64,000 bases of DNA from Streptomyces xinghaiensis S187 (GCF_000220705.2 NZ_CP023202.1:2418001-2482000); one strand, 5' to 3'. Shown: positions 41,960 through 50,871, numbered from the stretch's first letter. Notes: generated by a model not told the origin, from the letters alone. Made by a program: numbers and translations.

Positions 41960-42280
41960 CTACTGGTTCTGCGGCGGGAGCGCGGCGATGAGCGGGTGGT
42001 CGCGCTCGATCAGGCCGAGCTTGGAGGCACCGCCGGGCGAACCGAGCTCGTCGAAGAACTCGACGTTCGCCTTGTAGTAGTCCTTCCACTCCTCCGGGGT
42101 GTCGTCCTCGTAGAAGATGGCCTCGACCGGGCAGACCGGCTCGCAGGCGCCGCAGTCGACGCACTCGTCGGGGTGGATGTACAAGGACCGGGAGCCCTCG
42201 TAAATGCAGTCGACGGGGCACTCCTCGATGCACGCCTTGTCCTTGACGTCGACACAAGGCTGCGCGATGACGTAGGTCAC
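41960..42280 (-). CDS. fdxA: 7Fe ferredoxin (3Fe-4S/4Fe-4S), FdxA/FdxC type
   Basis: 106 residues from the GTG at 42280, with GAGGAGG nine bases upstream. The cluster ligands lie in CVDVKDKACIEECPVDC (first half) and CVDCGACEPVCP (second half), giving the usual split of ligands between a [3Fe-4S] and a [4Fe-4S] cluster. The C-terminal extension with FFDELGSPGGA matches the long bacterial form. It is an electron donor for monooxygenases and other enzymes in the cytosol. Confidence 0.95.
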   Translation of the reverse strand: MTYVIAQPCVDVKDKACIEECPVDCIYEGSRSLYIHPDECVDCGACEPVCPVEAIFYEDDTPEEWKDYYKANVEFFDELGSPGGASKLGLIERDHPLIAALPPQNQ

Positions 42281-42419
42281 GCTGTCGTTCCTCCTCGGTA
42301 GGGCGGGCGGAGCGGTTGTCGTCTCCGCCGCATGGCGCGCGGGAGCGCGGCGTCGTCGATGCCCGCAACTAGTATCTCCGTTCCGGGGCACCAGTCGAAC
42401 AGGAGGGGCGGGCACAGCT

Positions 42420-43502
42420 GTGGATTTCACCACCGGCGGACGCCTCACGGTCCGGATCACCGCCGCTGACGTGGGCAAAAGGGTATCGGTGCGGCGGTGG
42501 AGCGAGCCCGGAGCGCCGGGCGGGCGGTTCACCGACGCGGTCGGCGTGCTCACATCCTGGGACGGCGGTGTGCTGTGTCTCACGCGCCGGAACGGCGAGA
42601 TCGTCCGCATCCCGGAATCCGCGCTGGCCGCCGGCAAGGTGGTGCCCGCGGCACCCGCCCGGCGCCGGGGCCCGGCCGCCTCCGCGGCCGAGCTGAGCCG
42701 GGTCGCGGCCCGCGCCTGGCCGCCCGCCGAGAGCGAGCCGCTGGGCGGCTGGACCCTGCGGGCCTCGGGCGGCTTCACCCGGCGCGCCAACTCCGTGCTG
42801 CCGCTGGGCGGTCCGGGGCTCCCGGCGGACGAGGCGCTGCGCCGGGTGGTCCGCTGGTACGCCGCGCGGGGCCTGCCCGCGTACGTCCAGGTGACCACCG
42901 GCGCCGGGGACACCCAGGAGGAGCTGGCCGCCACCCTCGACGCCCGCGGCTGGATCCGGGAGGTCTCCGCCGAGGTGCGGACGGCGGCGCTGGCCCCGGT
43001 CGCGGAGGCGGGGCCCGTGCGGGGCGTCCCGGCGGCCGCGGGGGCCGGGAGCGCCGCGCCCCCCGTCCGGCTGGCCCGTACCCCCGGCACCGCCTGGCTG
43101 CGGCGCTACCAGCGGTTCGCCGGTGACACCCCGGAGGTGCGGCGGGTGCTGTGCGGCGGGCCGTCCGTGTGGTTCGCCGCGGTACCGGCGGACGGGGCCG
43201 CAGGCGGGGCCGCGGACGGAGAGGACCCCGGCGGTGCCCCCGCGGCCATCGGACGGTGCGTGGTGGACGGCCGCTGGGCGGGCTTCTCGGCGGTGGAGGT
43301 GGCGCCGGAGCAGCGGCGGCGGGGCCTGGCGTCCGCCGTGATGGCCGCCCTCGCCGCGCGGGCCCTGGAGGAGGGCGCCTCGGCCGCGTATCTCCAGGTC
43401 GAGACGGACAACGGGCCCGCTCGCGCGTTCTACGACCGGCTCGGCTTCACCGTCCACCACACGTACCACCACTGGCGCGCGCCGGACGACGGCGGCCACT
43501 GA
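42420..43502 (+). CDS. GNAT acetyltransferase with N-terminal domain
   Basis: 360 residues from the GTG at 42420, with AGGAGG upstream (spacing is longer than usual). The first 85 residues form a small beta domain (TVRITAADVGKRVSVRRW, VLTSWDGGVLCLTRRNGEIVRIPESAL). The C-terminal GNAT domain has AVEVAPEQRRRGLASAVMAAL (acetyl-CoA loop) and YLQVETDNGPARAFYDRLGF. The layout matches actinobacterial two-domain GNAT proteins related to mycothiol-era acetyltransferases, but the target is unknown. The next gene follows after 17 bp. Confidence 0.85.
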   Translation: MDFTTGGRLTVRITAADVGKRVSVRRWSEPGAPGGRFTDAVGVLTSWDGGVLCLTRRNGEIVRIPESALAAGKVVPAAPARRRGPAASAAELSRVAARAWPPAESEPLGGWTLRASGGFTRRANSVLPLGGPGLPADEALRRVVRWYAARGLPAYVQVTTGAGDTQEELAATLDARGWIREVSAEVRTAALAPVAEAGPVRGVPAAAGAGSAAPPVRLARTPGTAWLRRYQRFAGDTPEVRRVLCGGPSVWFAAVPADGAAGGAADGEDPGGAPAAIGRCVVDGRWAGFSAVEVAPEQRRRGLASAVMAALAARALEEGASAAYLQVETDNGPARAFYDRLGFTVHHTYHHWRAPDDGGH

Positions 43503-43519
43503 GCGGATAGGGCTTCCCC

Positions 43520-44410
43520 ATGCCGGACAGGCCGGACGCACACGACCCCCGCGGCGCGGACGACGACGCGGGTGACCGGACGGCGGTCCGGCGCCGGTTC
43601 GCCGCCGAGGCCCGCGCGGAGCGGCCCGATCTGGCCCTGCTCTGCCTGCTGGTCGCGGCCGAGGCCGATCCGTCGCTGGGCGAGAAGGGCATCGACGCGG
43701 CCCAGATCGAGCTGGACCGGCTCGCCGGGGAGCTGCCGTACGCGCCCGGCGGCGGCGCCGCGGGCTGGGCGCGGGCGGTTGGCGCGCTCCTCGGCGAACG
43801 GTACGGATTCCGCGGCACCCGGGACGATTTCGCCGCCCTGGAGTCCTCCCTCCTGCCGGAGGTGCTGAGGCGGCGGCGCGGACTGCCGATCCTGCTGTCC
43901 GTCGTCTGGATCGAGGTGGCCCGGCGGGCCGGCGCGCCGGTGTACGGAGTGGCCCTGCCCGGCCATTTCGTCGTCGGCTTCGGCGACCCGGCCGGGACGG
44001 ACGACGGCCGGGTGCTGGCCGACCCCTCGGAGGGCGGCCGGCCGCTGAGCGAGAGCGACACCGAACTGCTGCTGGCGGCCGTGACCGGTGAGCCGCTCAC
44101 CTCCGCGGTGCTCACCCCGGCCGCGCCGCTGGACATCGTCCGGCGCGTCCTCGGCAACATCCGCGCCTGGGCCGCCGCCCGGCCCGAGCGCGGCGACGTC
44201 CGGCTGTGGGCGGTCGAGCTCTCCCTGCTGCTGCCCCACCACCCGGCGCGGCTGCGCCGTGAGCACGGGCAGCTGCTGGTCGGGCGCGGCGACTTCCTGA
44301 CCGGCGCGGCCGAGCTGGAGACCTACGCGGAGGTGGCCGAGGCGGTGGACCCGGAGGAGGCGCGGGCGGTGCGGCGGGAGGCCCGGGCGGCCCGCGCGAT
44401 GCTCAACTGA
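43520..44410 (+). CDS. SirB1/transglutaminase-like protein
   Basis: 296 residues. The core contains VLRRRRGLPILLSVVWIEVARRAGAPVYGVALPGHFVVGF and later VLADPSEGGRPL, the SirB1-N (transglutaminase-like) pattern. The usual catalytic cysteine of transglutaminases is not at the expected place (RGLPILLSVVW), so enzyme activity is unlikely. A helical TPR-like C-terminus follows. It probably acts with the upstream GNAT gene, which is 17 bp away. The function is unknown. Confidence 0.82.
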   Translation: MPDRPDAHDPRGADDDAGDRTAVRRRFAAEARAERPDLALLCLLVAAEADPSLGEKGIDAAQIELDRLAGELPYAPGGGAAGWARAVGALLGERYGFRGTRDDFAALESSLLPEVLRRRRGLPILLSVVWIEVARRAGAPVYGVALPGHFVVGFGDPAGTDDGRVLADPSEGGRPLSESDTELLLAAVTGEPLTSAVLTPAAPLDIVRRVLGNIRAWAAARPERGDVRLWAVELSLLLPHHPARLRREHGQLLVGRGDFLTGAAELETYAEVAEAVDPEEARAVRREARAARAMLN

Positions 44411-44454
44411 CGCACCCGGGCGGCCCGTGCGCCCCGCCGTGCGGGAAACACCGG

Positions 44455-44487
44455 TCCGGCCCGGTACGCGCCGCGCACCGGGCCGGA
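44455..44487. terminator. Perfect hairpin between convergent genes
   Basis: TCCGGCCCGGT and ACCGGGCCGGA form an exact 11-bp stem around 11 bases, ending 15 bp before the stop of the YoaR/VanW-type gene. Confidence 0.8.
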
Positions 44488-44502
44488 GGAAACGCCTCCC
44501 CG

Positions 44503-46581
44503 CTACGGGGTGGTGTCGATGGTGACGGTGCGCCCGGCCGGGTCGGTGGAGCGCAGCGCCTCGCGGAGCGCCCCGGCCACGTCCTGCGGACTCACCGGGG
44601 TCTTGGAGCCGTTGCCGCGTTCGATGAGCACGCCGTCGAACACCCCGCCGTACAGGCTCTTGAGCACCTTCAGGTCGTAGGTGTCCACCAGCTTGCCGTT
44701 GACGGCCTTCATGGAGAGGAACTTCGGCAGCGAGTTCTCCGGGCTGAAGGAGATGGTGCGCGCCGGGTCCGTCCGCACGGTGACCAGCCCGGACATCGCG
44801 GGCTCGGCGAACTCCTTCATCGCCTTGTCGATCTCCGCCTGGTCCACCGCAGGCTGCCGTACGGTGCTGGGCAGTTCGACGGCCGCGCTCGCGCCCGTCT
44901 CCGTGCGCGCCCGGTAGGCGTCGGAGAGCGCGGTGACGGACTTGTTGACGTCCACGGCACGGTGCGGCTTGCCCGGGACGGGCACGGCCTTGCCCGCCTC
45001 GAAACGGATCATGCCGTCCTGCTCCGCGCCGCTCTCCCCGGCCAGTGACTCCAGCGCGGCGCGCAGCTTCTCCCGGTCCGTGACGATCTCGGCCTCCGCC
45101 TCGCGGGAACCGCCGAAGAGCGAACCGATCACGGAGACCGGGTTGTAGTCGCGCCCGGCGGCCTGCCGGACGCTGGCGTCGACGTCGACGTCCAGCCCGA
45201 CCACGGAGGGCTTGAGTTCGTGCTGCTCCCCGGCCACGCGGACGGTCATCGGGGCGTCGACACGCCGGCCGAGCCCCTGGTCGAGCCGGTTGACGGCCTC
45301 CTGCCGGGAGATGCCGCCGATGTCGACCCCGGCGACGGTGGTGCCCTTCGGCACCTCGGCGTGGTCGAGCAGCAGCCCGGCGGCGTACGCGACGCCGAGC
45401 GCGGCGACGACCGCGGCACCGGCCAGGACGAGCTTGGACCGGCCCTTCTTCCGCGCGGCCGGGGCCGGGGCGGCGGCGCCGGGGGGCGCCGGCGGGCGCG
45501 GGGCCCCGGCGTCGTCGGCGGGCAGGGTCGGGAACGGGGACTCGCCGGCCGGCGGCACCGCCTGGATCCCGCTGACCAGGGTGTCGCTGGAGACCCGCTC
45601 CTCCGGTCCGCCGAAGGCGGGGTCCGCCGCGAAGCCGTGGTCCGCGCCGAACGGCGCGGGCGCGGGCGCGGCCGGGTCCTGCATCGGCCCGGGGGCGGCG
45701 GGGGGCGGGAAGCCGCCGTACGCGGGGGACGGTGGTGCGGAACGCGGCGCTCCGTCCCCGGCGGCCGGTCCGCCCGGGCCGCCCGGGCCGCCCGCCGGTG
45801 CTCCGGGGCCGGCCTGCCCGCCCTGGCCGCCGCTCCGGCCGCCGGCCTGCTGCCGGAAGGCGGGCGGCAGCAGCGGCATGTCGCCCTCGGCGGGGCCGCC
45901 GGTCGGCCCGTTGGGGCCCGCTCCGGGGACGGGGCCGACACGGGTGCCGTAGGCCGGGGTGGAGGTGGGATCGGCGTCCCGGCCGGGAGGCGGGCCGCCC
46001 GCGGGCCGGCCGCCGGGCGCCGCGGGACCGCCACCGTGCGCCGCACCGCCGCTGCCCGCACCGGCACCGCCGGGGCCGCCCGCCGCCGGGCCGCCCGGGA
46101 TCGGGGTGCCCGAGGTGGGGGTCGGGGTCTTGCGGGGCGCGAACCAGTCGCTGGCCCGCTCTCCGCCACCCTGGCCGCCCGGCGCCGAGGGGTTCCTCCC
46201 CGGCTCCTCCCGTCCGCCGCCCGCCGCGGAAGCGGAAGCGGAGGGCTGCCGCTCCTCGGCGGGCTTGCCCGGTCCGGGCACGCCCGGCTTGGCCGCGGAC
46301 GACCGGTCCTCGACGGGCGTGCGCATGACGACCGGGGGGATCGGCCGGGATCCGGGGATGTTGATTCTGATCCGGGTCGTCAGCGTGGTCTCGGTCTTCG
46401 GCTGCTCCTCCGGCTCGGGGGGCCGGCCGGCGCCGGCGGCCTCGGGGGCGTCCGGCGCGTCCTGCGGGGGGTGCAGCGACGGATACCGGCGCGTGCCGTA
46501 GGGCGGTGTCCCCGAGGGGTACGACGCGGCCCCGCCGTGCCCCTGGGGCCCGGAGGACGTGGTGTCAGATTCACGGCTCAA
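44503..46581 (-). CDS. YoaR/VanW-type peptidoglycan-binding-domain protein with long cytosolic tail
   Basis: 692 residues from the TTG at 46581, which has CGGGAG eight bases upstream. Longer readings lack such support. Residues 1-375 are Pro/Gly-rich and disordered, with PPYGT and PAYGT motifs. A membrane helix lies at about 377-400 (LVLAGAAVVAALGVAYAAGLLL). The extracytoplasmic part contains two peptidoglycan-binding-4 (YoaR) repeats (VAGVDIGGISRQEAVNRL, MTVRVAGEQHEL, FEAGKAVPVPGKPHRAVDV). No terminal VanW domain is evident. A role in wall sensing or attachment is inferred. Confidence 0.8.
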   Translation of the reverse strand: MSRESDTTSSGPQGHGGAASYPSGTPPYGTRRYPSLHPPQDAPDAPEAAGAGRPPEPEEQPKTETTLTTRIRINIPGSRPIPPVVMRTPVEDRSSAAKPGVPGPGKPAEERQPSASASAAGGGREEPGRNPSAPGGQGGGERASDWFAPRKTPTPTSGTPIPGGPAAGGPGGAGAGSGGAAHGGGPAAPGGRPAGGPPPGRDADPTSTPAYGTRVGPVPGAGPNGPTGGPAEGDMPLLPPAFRQQAGGRSGGQGGQAGPGAPAGGPGGPGGPAAGDGAPRSAPPSPAYGGFPPPAAPGPMQDPAAPAPAPFGADHGFAADPAFGGPEERVSSDTLVSGIQAVPPAGESPFPTLPADDAGAPRPPAPPGAAAPAPAARKKGRSKLVLAGAAVVAALGVAYAAGLLLDHAEVPKGTTVAGVDIGGISRQEAVNRLDQGLGRRVDAPMTVRVAGEQHELKPSVVGLDVDVDASVRQAAGRDYNPVSVIGSLFGGSREAEAEIVTDREKLRAALESLAGESGAEQDGMIRFEAGKAVPVPGKPHRAVDVNKSVTALSDAYRARTETGASAAVELPSTVRQPAVDQAEIDKAMKEFAEPAMSGLVTVRTDPARTISFSPENSLPKFLSMKAVNGKLVDTYDLKVLKSLYGGVFDGVLIERGNGSKTPVSPQDVAGALREALRSTDPAGRTVTIDTTP

Positions 46582-46661
46582 AGCTGGTTCTCCCGGTTGG
46601 CTCCGCCGCCCGTAGTACTCGCACTGGGCTCCCCCCGTGCCTGAGGCCGCGGGCGGGGGTT

Positions 46662-46684
46662 CTCCCTGCCGTAGGGCAGGGGAG
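46662..46684. repeat. Inverted repeat upstream of the YoaR/VanW-type gene
   Basis: CTCCCTGCC, GTA, GGGCAGGGGAG: a near-perfect hairpin 80 bp upstream of the TTG start, possibly an operator or leader stem. No better promoter element is seen in the 205-bp gap. Confidence 0.5.
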
Positions 46685-46786
46685 CTCGGCGGCGCTACCA
46701 CCATACTGGCCGATGCCCGCGCTCATACCGCGACCGCCGTATCGGCGCCCCGGGCGGGGAGCCCGCGCCCCCCGCCCGTCGGCTCG

Positions 46787-47155
46787 TCAGCCGCCAAGTG
46801 CCTTGGCTCCGGGGGCCGGTGGGGGCAGCGAGGGCACAGTGGTGCAGATCACAGCGGTCAACATCCCGCCCAGCAGGTAGAGATACGAGCCCACACCCGA
46901 CCCGAACAGGAAGTCGCCCTCCGGCCGGGAGGTGGTCAGCGCCATCACGGCGAGCAGCCAGCCGCCGGCCGCCGCGCCCGGACCGATCCGGGTGCCGGTG
47001 GCCCGCAGCCCGCCGTAGCAGAGGGCTCCGACGGCCAGCAGCGCCAGCAGCAACCCGGCCGGGAACCAGGCGCCTTGGACGAGGGCGCCCGCCGCGCCGG
47101 TCAGGACCCCGAGCACCCCGAGAGCGGCGTACGCGGCGAGGCGCCCGGCGCTCAC
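46787..47155 (-). CDS. DUF6113-type small membrane protein
   Basis: 122 residues from the GTG at 47155, overlapping the mshB stop by four bases (GTGA). About four hydrophobic segments are seen: LAAYAALGVLGVLTGAAGALV, FPAGLLLALLAVGALCYGGL, AAGGWLLAVMAL and YLYLLGGMLTAVICTTV. The coupling to mshB is the same as in M. tuberculosis, where Rv1171 follows mshB. The function is unknown. It may support mycothiol synthesis only by context. Confidence 0.82.
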   Translation of the reverse strand: MSAGRLAAYAALGVLGVLTGAAGALVQGAWFPAGLLLALLAVGALCYGGLRATGTRIGPGAAAGGWLLAVMALTTSRPEGDFLFGSGVGSYLYLLGGMLTAVICTTVPSLPPPAPGAKALGG

Positions 47156-48117
47156 CGGCTCCCCCCGGCGTCCGGAATGCCCGCGAACAGATCGGTCTCG
47201 GGCGGATTGCCCGCCGGCAGTCCGCCCGCCGCCGGGCCCTGGACCAGACGGTAGTACTCGGTGGCCAGCAGCGGCTGCGCGAGGTTGTTCGACAGGGCGA
47301 AGCACTCCTCGCCCTTGGCACCCTCCGCACCCTCCGCGACGGCGATCTGCGTGGCGTGCGCCCGGAGGGCCGCCGCCTTCCGCCCGGCCCACTCGCCGCC
47401 GTCCACGGCCGTCGTGACCTGCTCCTCCTCCACCACCCCGGGAAGGTCCGCCACTCCGGCGACGCCGGGGAAGGGCAGGGAGGGGGCGGCCCGCAGCGCC
47501 GCCAGCCGCTCCTCCACCACCGGCCGCGGCAGGCAGTTCCAGTAGATCTTCCGGACGGTGTGCGGCTCGCCGAGGTCGCGGCGGTAGGCCCGCTCGGAGG
47601 CGAGCGCGGCGGCCCGCATGGCGACGCGGTGCGCCTGGATGTGGTCCGGATGCCCGTAGCCGCCGTCGGGGTCGTAGGTGACCAGGACCTGCGGGCGGAT
47701 CTCGCGCATCACCTCGACGAGGTGCGCGGCGGCCTCGTCGGTGTCGGCCCGCCAGAAGGCCCGCGGGCGCCGGTTCTGCGGGAGGCCCATCATGCCGGAG
47801 TCGCGGTAGCGGCCCCGCCCGCCGAGGAACCGGTGGTCGGTGACGCCCAGTTCGGCCATCGCGGCCGCGAGCTCTCCCGCCCGGTGCGGACCGAGCGCGT
47901 CGTCCCGGTCGGCGGCCAGGGCGGCGAGCCCGGGCGGGATGACCTCGCCCTCCTCGCCCAGGGTGCAGGTCACCAGCGTGACGTGCACCCCTTCGGAGGC
48001 GTACTTGGCCATGGTCGCGCCGTTGTTGATCGTCTCGTCGTCCGGGTGCGCGTGCACCAGCAGCAGACGGCGGGCGGGCAGCGCCCGGCCACGGCCTGGA
48101 GAGGGCAGGTCAGTCAT
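47152..48117 (-). CDS. mshB: MshB: N-acetyl-glucosaminyl-inositol deacetylase
   Basis: 321 residues. The PIG-L/LmbE zinc-deacetylase motif HAHPDDE (His24, Asp27) is near the N-terminus, and the second part GYGHPDH about residue 160 carries the third ligand. The conserved RDSGMMG segment and the C-terminal LSNNLAQPLLATEYYRLV are MshB-specific. It deacetylates GlcNAc-Ins in the second-stage step of mycothiol synthesis, the main thiol of actinomycetes. It is coupled to a small membrane protein gene downstream. Confidence 0.94.
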   Translation of the reverse strand: MTDLPSPGRGRALPARRLLLVHAHPDDETINNGATMAKYASEGVHVTLVTCTLGEEGEVIPPGLAALAADRDDALGPHRAGELAAAMAELGVTDHRFLGGRGRYRDSGMMGLPQNRRPRAFWRADTDEAAAHLVEVMREIRPQVLVTYDPDGGYGHPDHIQAHRVAMRAAALASERAYRRDLGEPHTVRKIYWNCLPRPVVEERLAALRAAPSLPFPGVAGVADLPGVVEEEQVTTAVDGGEWAGRKAAALRAHATQIAVAEGAEGAKGEECFALSNNLAQPLLATEYYRLVQGPAAGGLPAGNPPETDLFAGIPDAGGSR

Positions 48118-48153
48118 GCGCTACAGCGTACGAGCGAAAACGGCGCCGGGCCG

Positions 48154-48348
48154 TCAGAACTTCAGCCCCCCGATCATCCCGGCGACGTTGTTGGTCAGCT
48201 CACTGATGGTCGGGGCCACCGAGGAACTGGCCAGGTAGAAGCCCAACAGCATGCAGACCACCGCATGTCCGGCCTTCAGCCCGGATTTCCGGACCAGCAG
48301 GAAGACGATGATCGCCAGCAGCACCACCACCGAAATCGAGAGTGCCAC
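48154..48348 (-). CDS. Small conserved two-helix membrane protein
   Basis: 64 residues from the GTG at 48348, with GGAGG nine bases upstream. Two hydrophobic segments (VVVLLAIIVFLLV and AVVCMLLGFYLASSSVAP) frame a short KSGLKAGH loop. A polar C-terminus ISELTNNVAGMIGGLKF follows. I recognise it as a small Streptomyces-type membrane protein without assigned function. It has its own promoter region with an inverted repeat upstream and lies 36 bp before mshB, which could be co-transcribed. Confidence 0.8.
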   Translation of the reverse strand: MALSISVVVLLAIIVFLLVRKSGLKAGHAVVCMLLGFYLASSSVAPTISELTNNVAGMIGGLKF

Positions 48349-48659
48349 GGCGGTTCACCTCCAAGGTATGTGCGGTCGGGGCGACGAGGGGTAACGCACG
48401 GGCGCCACAGTGTGGTTACCCATGATGCGCCACAGATCATAACGATCCGTTCCTGCGCACGAGCGGGTGCATCGCAGCAGAGAAGGGGCGCACGGACCGG
48501 GCGCCCCTTCAGCTCCGCCGGGCGTACGCCGGAGCACGGCCGACGGCCGGTCAGAGGCGGTGCGGCAGCGGTGCGCGGACGGCCCGCGGACGGCCCGGGG
48601 ACGGCCCGGGAGCGGTGCGGGGTCTCGGCCCGGCGGGACCCGGCACGTAGGGTCGCCGC
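48349..48659. other. 311-bp divergent region between small membrane protein and S9 peptidase
   Basis: No gene is seen. It carries a spaced inverted repeat (GGGTAAC 48389-48395, GTTACCC 48415-48421) and, on the minus strand, TATGAT (complement of 48436-48441), a good -10 for the small membrane protein gene. The peptidase ribosome-binding site is weak. Confidence 0.5.
48389..48421. promoter_or_regulatory. Operator-like inverted repeat in the small-membrane-protein leader
   Basis: GGGTAAC and GTTACCC are exact complements, centred 26 bp apart, just downstream of the minus-strand -10-like TATGAT. This spacing fits a dimeric repressor. Confidence 0.5.
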
Positions 48660-50783
48660 ATGGACGGACAGCTCTCGTTTCCGCGGCAGCATGCCAGAAC
48701 CCAGCGCTTCAGCCTGGGCGCGCCGCGCTCCTTCACCGTGTCGCCCGACGGCACCCGCCTCGTCTTCCTGCGGTCCCGCTCCGGCACCGACCGGGCGAAC
48801 CTGCTGTGGGTGCACGATCTCGGCGAGGGGACGGAACGGATCGCCGCCGATCCCGCGGCGCTGCTCGGCGGCGGCACGGAGCGGCTGTCCCCGGAGGAGC
48901 GGGCGCGCCGGGAGCGGAGCCGGGAGGGTTCGGCGGGGGTCGTCGGCTACGCGGTCGACGCGGCCGTCGAGCTGGCCGCCTTCGCGCTCTCCGGGCGGCT
49001 GTTCGCGGCCGAGCTGCGGGCCGGGACCGCGCGGGAGCTCCCGGTGCCGGGCCCGGTGGTCGATCCCCGCCCGTCGCCGGACGGCCGCCACATCGCCTGG
49101 GTCGCCGGCGGCGCCCTGTACGCCGCGGCCGCCGACGGCTCGGACGTCCGGGCCCTGGCCGAGCCGGAGCACGAGCGGATCACCCACGGGCTGGCGGAGT
49201 TCGTCGCCGCGGAGGAGATGGACCGCTCCCGGGGCTTCTGGTGGTCGCCCGAGAGCGACCGGCTGCTGGTGGCGCGGGTGGACGAGACGCCGGTGCGCCG
49301 CTGGTGGATCGCCGACCCGGCGCATCCCGGCCGCGAGCCGGCCGAGGTGGCGTATCCGGCCGCCGGTACGGAGAACGCGGAGGTGACGCTCGCCTTCACC
49401 GGTCTCGACGGCTCGCGGGTGCCGGTGGAGTGGGACCGGGAGCGCTATCCGTACCTGGCGCGGGTGCACTGGTCCGCGGCCGGGCCGCCGCTGCTGCTGG
49501 TCCAGGCCCGCGACCAGCGCTCCCAGCTGTATCTGGCGGCCGATCCGGAGACCGGCGCCACCCGGCTGCTGCACGCGGACGAGGACCCGGTCTGGCTCGA
49601 CCTCTTCCCCGGGGTCCCGGTGTGGACGCCGGACGGCCGGCTGGTGCGGATCGCGGACGAGGGCGGGGCGCGGGTGCTGATGGTGGGCGACCGCCCGCTG
49701 ACCGGGCCGCAGCTGCACGTCCGGGCGGTCCTCGACGTCGGCGCGGAGGACGTGCTGGTGACGGCCTCCGCCGGGCCGGAAGCGGCGGAGCCGGGGACGG
49801 GTGAGATCCATGTGCACCGGGTCAGCGAGCTGGGGGTGGAGCGGATCTCGGAGGGCCCCGGGGTGCACTCGGCGGTCCGCTCCGGCGCGGTGACCGTGCT
49901 GGCCTCGGCCACGCTCGGCCACAGCGGCGCGGCGGTGCGGCTGTACCGGGACGACCGGCCCGCCGGGACGGTCATGTCGCTGGCGGAGCAGCCGGTGCTG
50001 ACCGCCCATGTGCGGCTGGCGGAGTCCGGGGAGCGCCGCATCCCGTGCGCCGTGCTGCTGCCCACCGGCTACCGGGAGGGGGACGGTCCGCTGCCGGTGC
50101 TGATGGACCCGTACGGCGGTCCGCACGGCCAGCGCGTCGTCGCCGCCCACAACGCCTATCTGACCTCGCAGTGGTTCGCCGACCAGGGCTTCGCGGTGGT
50201 CGTCGCCGACGGCCGCGGCACCCCGGGCCGCTCCCCGGCCTGGGAGAAGGCGATCGCACACGATGTCGCCGGAGTCACCCTCGACGACCAGGTGGAGGCG
50301 CTGCACGGGCTGGCGAAGAGCTTCCCGCTGGATCTGGGGCGGGTGGCCGTCCGCGGCTGGTCGTACGGGGGGTATCTGGCGGCGCTCGCGGTGCTGCGCC
50401 GTCCGGACGTCTTCCACGCGGGCGTCGCCGGGGCGCCCGTGACCGACTGGCGGCTCTACGACACGCACTACACCGAGCGCTATCTCGGCCACCCCGCCGG
50501 GCGGCCGGCGGTGTACGACGCCAACTCGCTGGTCACCGAGGAGGGCGGGCTCTCCGGGGCGGCCGGGCAGCACCGGCCGCTGATGGTGATCCACGGGCTC
50601 GCGGACGACAACGTGGTGGCGGCCCACACGCTGCGGCTGTCCTCGGCGCTGCTGGCGGCCGGGCGCCCGCACGAGGTGCTGCCGCTCTCCGGCGTGACCC
50701 ACATGACCCCGCAGGAGCAGGTCGCGGAGAACCTGCTGCTGCTCCAGGCGGGCTTCCTCCGCCGCTCGCTGGGCCTGGTCTGA
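48660..50783 (+). CDS. S9 family prolyl oligopeptidase/dipeptidyl-peptidase IV
   Basis: 707 residues. The N-terminal beta-propeller carries the double-Glu motif (EFVAAEEMDRSRGFWWSPES) that docks the substrate N-terminus, as in DPP-IV. The C-terminal hydrolase domain has the nucleophile elbow GWSYGG, the acid in HGLADDNV and the histidine in LSGVTHM. There is no signal peptide, so a cytosolic DPP-IV-type peptidase is likely, perhaps processing peptides taken up by the importers beside it. A perfect terminator follows. Confidence 0.92.
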   Translation: MDGQLSFPRQHARTQRFSLGAPRSFTVSPDGTRLVFLRSRSGTDRANLLWVHDLGEGTERIAADPAALLGGGTERLSPEERARRERSREGSAGVVGYAVDAAVELAAFALSGRLFAAELRAGTARELPVPGPVVDPRPSPDGRHIAWVAGGALYAAAADGSDVRALAEPEHERITHGLAEFVAAEEMDRSRGFWWSPESDRLLVARVDETPVRRWWIADPAHPGREPAEVAYPAAGTENAEVTLAFTGLDGSRVPVEWDRERYPYLARVHWSAAGPPLLLVQARDQRSQLYLAADPETGATRLLHADEDPVWLDLFPGVPVWTPDGRLVRIADEGGARVLMVGDRPLTGPQLHVRAVLDVGAEDVLVTASAGPEAAEPGTGEIHVHRVSELGVERISEGPGVHSAVRSGAVTVLASATLGHSGAAVRLYRDDRPAGTVMSLAEQPVLTAHVRLAESGERRIPCAVLLPTGYREGDGPLPVLMDPYGGPHGQRVVAAHNAYLTSQWFADQGFAVVVADGRGTPGRSPAWEKAIAHDVAGVTLDDQVEALHGLAKSFPLDLGRVAVRGWSYGGYLAALAVLRRPDVFHAGVAGAPVTDWRLYDTHYTERYLGHPAGRPAVYDANSLVTEEGGLSGAAGQHRPLMVIHGLADDNVVAAHTLRLSSALLAAGRPHEVLPLSGVTHMTPQEQVAENLLLLQAGFLRRSLGLV

Positions 50784-50791
50784 CGCCGGCG

Positions 50792-50825
50792 CCGGCCGGG
50801 GCGGTCCACGGACCGCCCCGGCCGG
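50792..50825 (+). terminator. Perfect terminator of the S9 peptidase gene
   Basis: CCGGCCGGGGCGGTC, loop CACG, GACCGCCCCGGCCGG, 9 bp after the stop. Confidence 0.85.
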
Positions 50826-50871
50826 TTCTACGGCACCCGCACGGCCGTACGCCGTTCAGCCTGCCGTCTGT

